Origin: JALZKA01 sp963786495
GTDB taxonomy: Bacteria; Actinomycetota; Thermoleophilia; Solirubrobacterales; 70-9
NCBI GenBank assembly: GCA_963786495.1
Contig: CAWAZL010000001.1
Location: forward strand, 70,798-134,797
Direction of reading: 5' to 3'
DNA length: 64,000 nt
The notes beneath the pieces are model-generated. The model had not been told where the DNA came from, made no database searches, and worked only from the letters and a program-made list of their open reading frames with translations. The position numbers were made by a program, and so were the translations under genes. Of the stretch, positions 51,183 to 60,903 are shown one piece after another; within the stretch, counting starts at the first letter, position 1, and each line of letters starts with the position of its first letter.

Positions 51183-52454
51183 CTAGAGCCGGACCGGCAG
51201 CGAGGTCAGCTGGCTCGAGAAAGGCGAGACGGCGTGACGCGGCTCGCCGATGAGCTCCATGTCGGGCCACCGGGCAAGCGTTTCCTCGAAGAGGATCCGC
51301 AGCTCGAGCCGGGCTAGCGCCGTGCCCAGGCAAAAATGCCGCCCGCCCGCGCCGAAGGCCTGGTGCTCCGTCGTGCGAGTGATGTCGAAGCGGTCAGGAT
51401 CTGAGAAGCGGTCCTCGTCGCGGTTCGACGAGACGTACCACATGACGACCTTCTCGCCTTCCGCGATCGACTGACCGCCGAGCTCGGTGTCGCAGGTCGC
51501 TGTACGGCGGAAGTGGTTGAACGCGGGGAACATGCGCAAGGACTCCTCGACCAGGCTCGGGATCATCCCGGGGTCGTCGAGGACAAGGCGCAGCTGGTCG
51601 GGGTTTTCCAAGAGTGCACGCATCCCGGCGCAATAGGTCGCTTTGGTCGAGTCGTTGCCCGCGGCCATGAGAAGGAAGAAGCCCATGACGATCTCGTGCT
51701 CGGCAAGGCCCTCGCCCTCGTACTCGGCATGGACGAGCACACTGGTGAGGTCGTCCGTGGGATTTTTGCGGCGTTCCTCGATCAGGACACGGCAGCGGTC
51801 GAAGATCTCGGGGACGTCCTTCTCCATGATCTCATCGGTGCCGCCGGGGTTGACCTCCTCATCGCCGGCAGCGATGACTGCGTTCATGAGGCGCGCCCAG
51901 ACCTTGTCGTCTTCCTCGTCGATGCCCATGAAGCTGCCGATGACACGCGATACGACCGGCTGGGCTACGGAATCGACCAGATTCGTCTCCTGCCCGTCCT
52001 CGAGGCGGTCGAGCACCTTGCGCGTGATCTCGCGGATCTCGTCCTCGTGCTCGGCGATGCGCTTGGGCGTGAAGCCGCGCTGGAAGAGGGCTTTCAGGCG
52101 ATCGTGCTTGGGCGGGTCCATGGCGATGAACATCCCCTGTTGGATCTCCAACGGCATGATCGAGTGGGTGAGCGCCGTGATCCCCCCGCGCTCCGAGGAG
52201 TAGGTCTTCCAGTCCTTGGAGACGGTGTGGACGTCCTCGGCCTTGGTCACCGACCAGTAGCCGGCCTCCTCGGGCCACTCTGTGATCCGGTCGGTCCAGT
52301 GGATCGGGCACTCGTCCCGAAGGCGCTTGAACAGCTCGTGCGGCGGCCCATCCTCCCAGCTCGGCCACTCCGACATTCGCATGTCGTGGACCGGGCAGGT
52401 GAGCATTGGATCCTCGGCCCCCGCCTCCGTGCGCTCGATGTCCTTCGCTTCCAC
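51183..52454 (-). CDS. Cytochrome P450 (CYP125/CYP142-like layout)
   Basis: A 423-residue P450. Helix C is DPPKHDRLKALFQRGFTP, the I-helix is FFLLMAAGNDSTKATYC with the AGNDST motif seen in steroid and linalool-type actinobacterial P450s, the ExxR is EESLRMFP, and the heme loop is FGAGGRHFCLGTALARLE. It is clearly different in sequence from the P450 at 48.9 kb. The substrate is probably a hydrophobic alicyclic or steroid-like compound, by family resemblance only. It is downstream of an epimerase/reductase gene on the same strand (26 bp gap), and the pair may act together. Confidence 0.92.
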   Translation of the reverse strand: MEAKDIERTEAGAEDPMLTCPVHDMRMSEWPSWEDGPPHELFKRLRDECPIHWTDRITEWPEEAGYWSVTKAEDVHTVSKDWKTYSSERGGITALTHSIMPLEIQQGMFIAMDPPKHDRLKALFQRGFTPKRIAEHEDEIREITRKVLDRLEDGQETNLVDSVAQPVVSRVIGSFMGIDEEDDKVWARLMNAVIAAGDEEVNPGGTDEIMEKDVPEIFDRCRVLIEERRKNPTDDLTSVLVHAEYEGEGLAEHEIVMGFFLLMAAGNDSTKATYCAGMRALLENPDQLRLVLDDPGMIPSLVEESLRMFPAFNHFRRTATCDTELGGQSIAEGEKVVMWYVSSNRDEDRFSDPDRFDITRTTEHQAFGAGGRHFCLGTALARLELRILFEETLARWPDMELIGEPRHAVSPFSSQLTSLPVRL

Positions 52455-52480
52455 TGCCGGGAAGTCTCTCAGCTTTTGCG

Positions 52481-53536
52481 TCAGAAGGCCTTCGCGCCGA
52501 CGCCGGTGCGGAACTCGTTTGCGCGCGCCGTCCCGCTCGACGCCGGGTCCAGCGGAGGAGAGTCGAGGCCGGCGCCGGCGCGCAGCCCGTCCAACAGCTC
52601 TTTGAGCGTCGCGGTCGCATCCTTGCGCGGCGCCCAGCCGAGCTCGTCACGTGCCCGGCGGGAGCTCATGAGCGGGACGCCGAGCCCCATGTCAAGCCAC
52701 CCTTCGGGCGTCGGCTGAAGCCGGGCGCGCCACGTCGCCGCGGCCAGGCCGCGGATCACCCGCGCGGAAGCCTTGATGGGCCGAGCACCCAGCGCATCGG
52801 CCAGGACAGACGGGTCCAGGACAGGATCCGCGGCGACGTTATAGGCGCCCCGTGCGTTCTCGTCCAGGAGCGCAAGGCGATAGGCCTCGGCGACGTCGTC
52901 GGTGTGGACGGCCTGAAAGCGCAGCCGCGGGATGTCCGGGACGGCGACCAGCGCGCGCGGCGAGAAAGCGAACCGCGGCACGAGCGGGCCGAGGAAGAGC
53001 CGGCGGATCTCGGTCGCGGCCTCGCGCTTGAAGATCAGCCCCGGGCGAAGTCGCACGACGCGGACACCCGGCTCGCCGCGTTCGAAGTCGTCGAGGTGTG
53101 ATTCCACCTCGGCCTTGTGGCGCGAGTAAAACGAGGTCTCGATCCCTCCGGTTGGCCACGACTCGTCAACCTCCCGGTCTTTCGGCCCGCGGGAGTAGGC
53201 GCCCACGCTGGACGCATAAACGAGCGTCGGCACTCGCGCCTTCGAGACGGCGTCGAACACCCTCAGGCTCCCGTCGACATTTGTCGATCGCAACGCTTGG
53301 TCGTCGCGCGAGGGCTGGATCGCCCAGGCAAGGTGGATTACGGCGTCCGCGCCGTCGAGGATCGGGACAAGCGGCGAGCTTGTGATGTCTGCCTGGATCC
53401 AAGCGGTCTTCCGTACGTCGAGTGCCGGGAGCCGGCGAGCGACTCCGGTGACCCGCTCTATCGCGGGGTCCTCGGAGAGCGCGCGGACGACGCTCGTCCC
53501 AACGTTCCCGGTTGCGCCGAATACAACGACCTTCAC
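52481..53536 (-). CDS. Extended SDR NAD-dependent epimerase/reductase
   Basis: A 351-residue extended short-chain dehydrogenase. Cofactor motif VVFGATGNVGTSVVRAL is followed by AVIHLAWAIQPSRD, VYASSVGAYS (Ser) and YSRHKAEVE (YxxxK), VVRLRPGLIF, and VHTDDVAEAYRLAL. The last 30 residues are a polar tail. The family acts on nucleotide sugars, sterols or other small molecules. Its position before a steroid-type P450 is suggestive but not decisive. It starts 38 bp after the SNF2 stop, so it may be in one transcript with lon, the helicase and the P450. Confidence 0.87.
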   Translation of the reverse strand: MKVVVFGATGNVGTSVVRALSEDPAIERVTGVARRLPALDVRKTAWIQADITSSPLVPILDGADAVIHLAWAIQPSRDDQALRSTNVDGSLRVFDAVSKARVPTLVYASSVGAYSRGPKDREVDESWPTGGIETSFYSRHKAEVESHLDDFERGEPGVRVVRLRPGLIFKREAATEIRRLFLGPLVPRFAFSPRALVAVPDIPRLRFQAVHTDDVAEAYRLALLDENARGAYNVAADPVLDPSVLADALGARPIKASARVIRGLAAATWRARLQPTPEGWLDMGLGVPLMSSRRARDELGWAPRKDATATLKELLDGLRAGAGLDSPPLDPASSGTARANEFRTGVGAKAF

Positions 53537-53574
53537 GATCTCCGGCTACCCGAATGCGCGTCGCTAACTCAGCG

Positions 53575-56331
53575 TCAGGCCGCGGCGGCTCCCCGGTGGT
53601 TCGCAGGCTTTGAGCCCTCGGCCGCATAACCGCCGATCAGCGCGTCGGCGATTGAGCTGCCGGCACCTCCACCACCGTCCGTCACCGAGTCGACGACGTC
53701 GCGCTTCTCGGCAAGGAGCGTCGCGATCCGCTCGTCGATGGTCTCGTTCGCCAGGAGGTACCACGCGGTCACGCTCTCGGCCTGCCCGATGCGGTGGACC
53801 CGGTCCTCGGCCTGGTCGTGCTTGGCCGGAGTCCAGTCGAGCTCGAGGAAAGCGACGTTGGCGGCTGCGGTAAGCGTGAACCCGTGCGAAGCGACCTGAA
53901 GCGAGCAGACGCAAAGCTCGGGTCCTTCCTCAGCTTGGAAGCGCTGCACGTTCGCTTCCCGATCGTCCATCGAATCGTCGCCAACGATGCGCGCGCATTC
54001 CGGGAACCGCTCGATCACCGCCGCCTGGATCTCACGGTGGTGGGCAAACACCACGAGCCGTTCGCCGGATTCACGGAAGTCATCGATCCACGAAAGGGCA
54101 GCGTCGAGCTTGCCGCGAGCCGCCAACCGGCGGAGCGCCGACATCTTCACCAGCGCCTGGGCACGAGCGTCGGGCGCCAGCCGCCCCGTTTCCCCATCGC
54201 CGGCCTGCTCCAAGAGCCAGCGAATGAAGTCACGTTCGGCACGCTTGTATTCCGCCTCGTTCGTTGACGGGACCGGGACCACGGCGCGCCGCTTTGCCGG
54301 CAGCTGAGTCAGGACGTCGGCCTTCCGGCGGCGCAGAAAGCACGAGCTCCGGAGGCGCGAGTGAAGCTTTCGCCGCGACCCGGGGCTCGCGTATCCGCGC
54401 CTGAAGCTCGCCATCGTTCCGTACTCGCCCAAGCGGTCGAGCGCGCGCAGCTGCGGCGCCAGCTCGGCCGGACGGTTGACGACGGGTGTGCCGGTGAGCG
54501 CCAGCCGCAGCGCGTCGGGTCCGAGGCTCTCTGCCAGCTCGAGCACCGCCTTGGTGCGCACGGCGACCGGGTTCTTCACGTAGTGCGACTCGTCCAGGAT
54601 CAGCGCCCGCGGTGAAAGCTCGCCCAGGGCTTCGAGGTGCGCGGCGGCGATCTCGTAGTTGAGAACGACGATGTCCGCCCCTTCGAGCTCCTGACTGGTG
54701 CGGCCCGAGAGGGCAATCGCCTGACGGCCCGGAAGCCATGTCCTGATCTCACGAAGCCAGTTCAGCTTGAGCGAGGCCGGGCAGATCACAACCGCCGGAT
54801 ACGCGAGATCTGCCTGCACGGTCGCGAGCGCCTGGATCGTCTTGCCAAGCCCTTGCTCGTCCGCGAGAAAGACGCGGCGGCGCTCCAGGGCATAGACGAC
54901 GCCGGCACGCTGGAACGGCATCAGCTCGCCGCCGAGCCCCTGGATCTCGAGCTCGGCGTCATGAGCCTGCGACATCGCCAGCAGGCGCTGGGCGTCATCG
55001 TCGGTCACGACCTCGCCGTCGATCAAGGCACGCGCCGCGAGGGTCATGGCGACGCGGTGCTTGCGGATGAATCGCGCGAGAACGTCGGGCGGCCATGCCG
55101 ACGCCGGAAGATCGACCTCGCCGCTTCCTGATTTTCGGGCGAGCCGGCTTTCCTGCGCCAGGAACTCCGTCTCGACCCGCTCGTCCCAGACCGTCTCGAT
55201 CACGTACCGAGGGCCGTAGACCTCCTGGATCACGTCGAGCTCCGCCGGCGGCAGATCGGGGGCGTCAGGGTTCTCGGCAAGCCATCCAACCGCGTTGCCC
55301 GCGGCGGAGGAAAAAGACAAATCCGCTTCGCGCTGCGTAGCGCGCTCAAGCGCCTTCAGGTTCGCTGTCGTGAGGGGCGCCAGGATCCGGCGGGCGTGAT
55401 GGACGACGCCAGTAAGTGAGTCCGCGAGGGATGCGGGAGGCTCGCCCCAGGACGTGCCGATCACCAGGCGCGGCGCCTTTCCCAGCGAGTCGACCTCCAC
55501 GTGCGCGATCCACCGCGGGGCCTCGCGTATCCACGCCTCGGCTGCATCGTCGAACGTCAGGTCCGCGTGCGTGTCCGCAAGCTCGCGAACCGCCCGCGCG
55601 GCTTGGGGGCTAGGCGGCAGGACCCAGCGTCCGCTGCCCCTGCCGAGCGCGCGCACGCCGGGAAGTCCCGCGATGCCGGCGGCCATCGGCCCCTCCGGTT
55701 CCGCGCTCAGGAGCACGTCCGCGCCGGCGGTCGGGATCGAGACGTGATGGGCGGGCGGCTCGTCGTCCGCCGGCGGCGGGGCTAGGCGTGACCCGGGTCC
55801 TTCAAGGGCGTCACGAAGCGCCAGTTCACACGCCGGGCTGAGCCTCAGCTGATTGGCGGTGATGATGCTCGATACCGCCTGGGCGGTCCACGATGAGATC
55901 GGGACCTCGAAGCGGCCCGCGCCCGGCATCTCACGTCCACCCGGCACGCCCTTCAGCTCTTCTGCCCACAGGTACGACCAGTCGTCCATGAGGCTCAGCC
56001 GCGGCTCGGCCGGAGGGCCGACCATCTCGACCACCGGGTCGCTCGCGCTCCTCTTGGCGACAAGCCTGGCGAGCGCTTCGCGAGAGGTGTCGGCCAGGGT
56101 CAGGCCGAAGGAATCGGCGATCAGCTCGAGCGACGCAGCGCGGTCGGGACCGAGGCGAATTGCCCACTCAAAACCGGCGAACGGCACCCCGGGCACGGAT
56201 TCGAGGGCCTCAGCGAGGTGAGGCTCGGGCGCGACGCGCAGCAGCGCGACGCCGTCGGCTACGACGAGCTCGTTCGTCTCAGGCGAGTCGGTGGCACTGG
56301 CGGGATCTGACGCGGACAAGCCACGGACCAT
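53575..56331 (-). CDS. SNF2-family (SMARCAL1-like) DNA translocase
   Basis: A 918-residue protein. The first 470 or so residues contain repeated units of unknown type, each with patterns like GVPFAGFEWAIRLGPDRAAS, VRALGRGSGRWVLPPSPQAAR and WIAHVEVDS, and are not recognisable as a standard domain. The SNF2 ATPase follows: LMPFQRAGVVYAL, Walker A ADEQGLGKTIQAL (in LADEQGLGKT), PASLKLNWLREI, DESH box LILDESHYVKN, LALTGTPVVNRP, and the C-terminal helicase motifs LVVFAHHREI, SLQVASHGFTLT, and DQAEDRVHRIGQ. Relatives anneal or remodel DNA at stalled forks. It lies between lon and an epimerase gene on the minus strand, 36 bp after lon. Confidence 0.9.
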   Translation of the reverse strand: MVRGLSASDPASATDSPETNELVVADGVALLRVAPEPHLAEALESVPGVPFAGFEWAIRLGPDRAASLELIADSFGLTLADTSREALARLVAKRSASDPVVEMVGPPAEPRLSLMDDWSYLWAEELKGVPGGREMPGAGRFEVPISSWTAQAVSSIITANQLRLSPACELALRDALEGPGSRLAPPPADDEPPAHHVSIPTAGADVLLSAEPEGPMAAGIAGLPGVRALGRGSGRWVLPPSPQAARAVRELADTHADLTFDDAAEAWIREAPRWIAHVEVDSLGKAPRLVIGTSWGEPPASLADSLTGVVHHARRILAPLTTANLKALERATQREADLSFSSAAGNAVGWLAENPDAPDLPPAELDVIQEVYGPRYVIETVWDERVETEFLAQESRLARKSGSGEVDLPASAWPPDVLARFIRKHRVAMTLAARALIDGEVVTDDDAQRLLAMSQAHDAELEIQGLGGELMPFQRAGVVYALERRRVFLADEQGLGKTIQALATVQADLAYPAVVICPASLKLNWLREIRTWLPGRQAIALSGRTSQELEGADIVVLNYEIAAAHLEALGELSPRALILDESHYVKNPVAVRTKAVLELAESLGPDALRLALTGTPVVNRPAELAPQLRALDRLGEYGTMASFRRGYASPGSRRKLHSRLRSSCFLRRRKADVLTQLPAKRRAVVPVPSTNEAEYKRAERDFIRWLLEQAGDGETGRLAPDARAQALVKMSALRRLAARGKLDAALSWIDDFRESGERLVVFAHHREIQAAVIERFPECARIVGDDSMDDREANVQRFQAEEGPELCVCSLQVASHGFTLTAAANVAFLELDWTPAKHDQAEDRVHRIGQAESVTAWYLLANETIDERIATLLAEKRDVVDSVTDGGGGAGSSIADALIGGYAAEGSKPANHRGAAAA

Positions 56332-56367
56332 CCCGCCAGCGCCGGACGCACCCGGCGTCCCGCATGG

Positions 56368-58674
<2,307 letters not shown>

Positions 58675-58709
58675 TGCGCTGTCGCTCCGTTCAGGAATAG
58701 TTATGATCG

Positions 58710-58736
58710 CAAACGATTATAGAACGTCATCGTTTG
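58710..58736. promoter_or_regulatory. Inverted repeat, candidate MarR operator
   Basis: CAAACGA (58710-58716) and TCGTTTG (58730-58736) are exact complements separated by 13 bp. The repeat covers the lon -10 and lies just upstream of the marR -10, so a bound dimer could repress both divergent genes. Binding by this MarR is inference from position. Confidence 0.5.
58716..58721 (-). promoter_or_regulatory. -10 box of lon
   Basis: TATAAT on the minus strand, a perfect consensus -10, 42 bp before the lon start codon. No good -35 is present at 16-18 bp, which may indicate an activator or an alternative sigma factor. Confidence 0.55.
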
Positions 58737-58740
58737 TCGT

Positions 58741-58746
58741 TAGACT
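58741..58746 (+). promoter_or_regulatory. -10 box of marR (leaderless)
   Basis: TAGACT ends 8 nt before ATG 58755, and no Shine-Dalgarno sequence is present. The arrangement fits a leaderless transcript. Confidence 0.4.
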
Positions 58747-58754
58747 CATTTGTC

Positions 58755-59231
58755 ATGAGCACCACCGAAACCAGCACACGAGCAGGATCTGCGGCTGAAT
58801 CCGGCTGCGGGATCCTGTTCGCCCGTATCGCCCGAATGTCGGGCCAGGGCTTGGGCCGCTCGCTGGACGCCCTGGGAATGAGCGGGCATGAGTTCGCGAT
58901 TCTCCACCGGCTGGAGCAGGGCGGGTCCGCACACGGCCGCGAGCTCAGCCGCATTCTCCGCCTTCATCCATCGAACCTCGTTGCCCTCCTCGACCAGCTC
59001 GAGCTGGATGGCCTCATCGCTCGTCGCCGCGACCCAAGCGACCGCCGGCGCCAGCTCATCAAGCTGACACCCGCTGGGACCGAGCGTCTTCGCAGCGCGG
59101 AGGCGGCGGTCGCCGAAGCCGAGCGCGAACTCCTCTCGCCGCTCTCGGCCGAGGAGCGTCGCGAGCTCCACATGTACCTGGAGCGCGTCGCCGAGCACGC
59201 CTGCCGCCCGAGCGGCGGCTGGTGCTCCTAG
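58755..59231 (+). CDS. MarR family transcriptional regulator
   Basis: A 158-residue winged-helix regulator. Dimer helices are followed by the HTH EFAILHRLEQGGSAHGRELSRIL, RLHPSNLVALLDQLELDGLIARR (in part), the wing RDPSDRRRQLIKLTPAGTERL, and a C-terminal helix. It is divergent from lon and convergent with a DHA2 drug exporter, sharing the four bases CTAG (59228-59231) with that gene's stop. MarR proteins often repress adjacent exporters and release DNA on binding phenolic or antibiotic ligands. A longer TTG-initiated form (58734) is possible, but the -10 placement favours ATG 58755. Confidence 0.92.
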   Translation: MSTTETSTRAGSAAESGCGILFARIARMSGQGLGRSLDALGMSGHEFAILHRLEQGGSAHGRELSRILRLHPSNLVALLDQLELDGLIARRRDPSDRRRQLIKLTPAGTERLRSAEAAVAEAERELLSPLSAEERRELHMYLERVAEHACRPSGGWCS

Positions 59232-60772
59232 CGGTTCGGCTCTGAGAGCCCCACGGGCTCTGCCGCCGCCTCGTCGCCCACATGGCGCCCGGGCCGCAGC
59301 GGGGTGCCCGCGACGCCGCAATTGCGATCGGTGGCGGCGCGCGAGCAATCGTCCTCCCCTTCGTCTTCCTCGAGCACCTCAGAGTCGATCATCAGGAAGG
59401 CGACGAGACCCCCCAAGAGCGATAGGCATGCGGTGACCACCATCGCGATCTTGAACCCGTCGTCCATCGCCTGCGCGTCGTAGAAGGCCTCTCCCGAAAG
59501 TCCCGCAATCAACGGCAGGACGGCCACCGCGATCAGGCCGGCAACGCGGGCGACGGCGTTGTTGATCCCCGACGCGACACCTGCGTGCCGGTCATCGGCC
59601 GCCGCGAGGACCGTCGCCGTTACCGGGGCGACAACGAGAGCCAAGCCGGCGCCGTAGACCATCACGGCCGGGAAGACAGTCGAGAGGTAGCTGTCGCCGG
59701 GGTCGATTCGCAGCATCATCAGCATGCCGGCTGCGATGCCGATCGGACCGATCGTCAGCGGCAGCTTAGGCCCGATGCGAGTCGCAAGCGCGCCGGCGCG
59801 CGAGGAGAAGAAGAGCAGGATCACGGTGACCGGGAGCGCCGCCGAGCCTGCCGCGATCGCCGAGTAGCCCATCGTGATCTGCAGAAAGGCGACAAGCAGG
59901 AAGAAGACACCGCTCAGCGCCGCGTAAACGCAGAAGGTCACGAGGTTCGCCGCTGTGAACTGCTTCGACTCGAAGATCGAGAGGGGCATCATCGGGTTCG
60001 CGCTCCGGCGCTCGGTGATCACGAAAGCGATCAGAAGAAGGGCGCCTAGAACGGCCGTGATCGCGACGGTCGCCGCACTGCGCCCCTCGGACGCGCTGAT
60101 CAGCGAGAAGGTCGCCGCGGCAAGACCCGTCGCCGCCAGGACAGCCCCCGGGATGTCGAGCTTGCCGGTCGCAGTCGGGTCGCGAGTCTCAGGCACGTGG
60201 CGGTTGGACATGAACACCACGAAGGCGCCAAGCGGCAGGTTGATCAGGAAGATCCACCGCCACGAGACCGCGTCCACCAGGTACCCACCCAGCAGTGGGC
60301 CGATAGCCGCGGCAACTCCGCCTAGGCCAGACCAGGCCCCGATTGCCCGGGCCCGGTCCTCGGGGTAGAAGGTTGCCTCGATGATCGCGAGGCTGCCGGG
60401 CGTGAGCAGAGCGCCGCCGACGCCCTGGAGGACGCGGGCGGCAATCAGGAACTCCGAGCTCGGCGCGAGCGCGCACAGCGCCGAGGCGAGGGTGAACCAG
60501 ACGATCCCCACGTTGAAGATCAGCCGCCGGCCCATCCGGTCGCCCAGCGAGCCGCCCAGGAGGATGAAGGCAGAGAGCGTCAGGAGGTACCCGTTGAGAA
60601 TCCACTGGAGATCGCCGGTCGTCGCTCCCAGATCGCGCCCGATCTCGGGTACAGCGACGTTCACCACCGTGGCTTCAAGGAAAGCGATCCCCGACCCGAG
60701 GACCGTGACCGCCAGCACCCACCGCCCCTTCGGAGACCCGAAGCGAACTAGCTCACTGCTTCGCGCCTCCAC
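59228..60772 (-). CDS. MFS drug exporter, DHA2 (EmrB/QacA-like) family
   Basis: A 514-residue, 14-helix exporter. It has VLGSGIAFLEATVVNVAVPEIGRDLG (in part), the motif-A loop LGGSLGDRMGRRLIFNVG, and motif C-like GVGGALLTPGSLAIIEATF and IGPLLGGYLVDAVSWRWIFLINLPLG (in part). A hydrophilic acidic C-terminal tail (EVLEEDEGEDD) precedes a basic end. It probably exports hydrophobic cations or antibiotics using the proton gradient. The neighbouring MarR is the likely regulator. Upstream, 60773-60903 contains only two GGGGTC-type palindromes and no gene. Confidence 0.93.
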   Translation of the reverse strand: MEARSSELVRFGSPKGRWVLAVTVLGSGIAFLEATVVNVAVPEIGRDLGATTGDLQWILNGYLLTLSAFILLGGSLGDRMGRRLIFNVGIVWFTLASALCALAPSSEFLIAARVLQGVGGALLTPGSLAIIEATFYPEDRARAIGAWSGLGGVAAAIGPLLGGYLVDAVSWRWIFLINLPLGAFVVFMSNRHVPETRDPTATGKLDIPGAVLAATGLAAATFSLISASEGRSAATVAITAVLGALLLIAFVITERRSANPMMPLSIFESKQFTAANLVTFCVYAALSGVFFLLVAFLQITMGYSAIAAGSAALPVTVILLFFSSRAGALATRIGPKLPLTIGPIGIAAGMLMMLRIDPGDSYLSTVFPAVMVYGAGLALVVAPVTATVLAAADDRHAGVASGINNAVARVAGLIAVAVLPLIAGLSGEAFYDAQAMDDGFKIAMVVTACLSLLGGLVAFLMIDSEVLEEDEGEDDCSRAATDRNCGVAGTPLRPGRHVGDEAAAEPVGLSEPNR

Positions 60773-60788
60773 GCTTCAGATTGTAAAG

Positions 60789-60819
60789 CGAGGGGTCAGA
60801 CCCGGGGCCAGACCCCTCG
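60789..60819. repeat. Nested palindrome CGAGGGGTC...GACCCCTCG
   Basis: Nine-bp complementary arms at 60789-60797 and 60811-60819. An inner GGGTC-A-GACCC (60793-60803) is an alternative hairpin. It is intergenic, just upstream of the MFS start. Confidence 0.75.
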
Positions 60820-60872
60820 TGCGGGAGGTTGAGGCTTGTGGGGCACGGGCGGACCCTCGACCGACTCTCAAG

Positions 60873-60885
60873 GGGGTCTGACCCC
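60873..60885. repeat. Palindrome GGGGTC-T-GACCCC
   Basis: A perfect 6-bp-arm palindrome with one central base, 18 bp beyond the PBP stop codon. It matches the core of the element inside lon. Confidence 0.75.
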
Positions 60886-60903
60886 GTCGAGGCCGGTTGA
60901 GGG

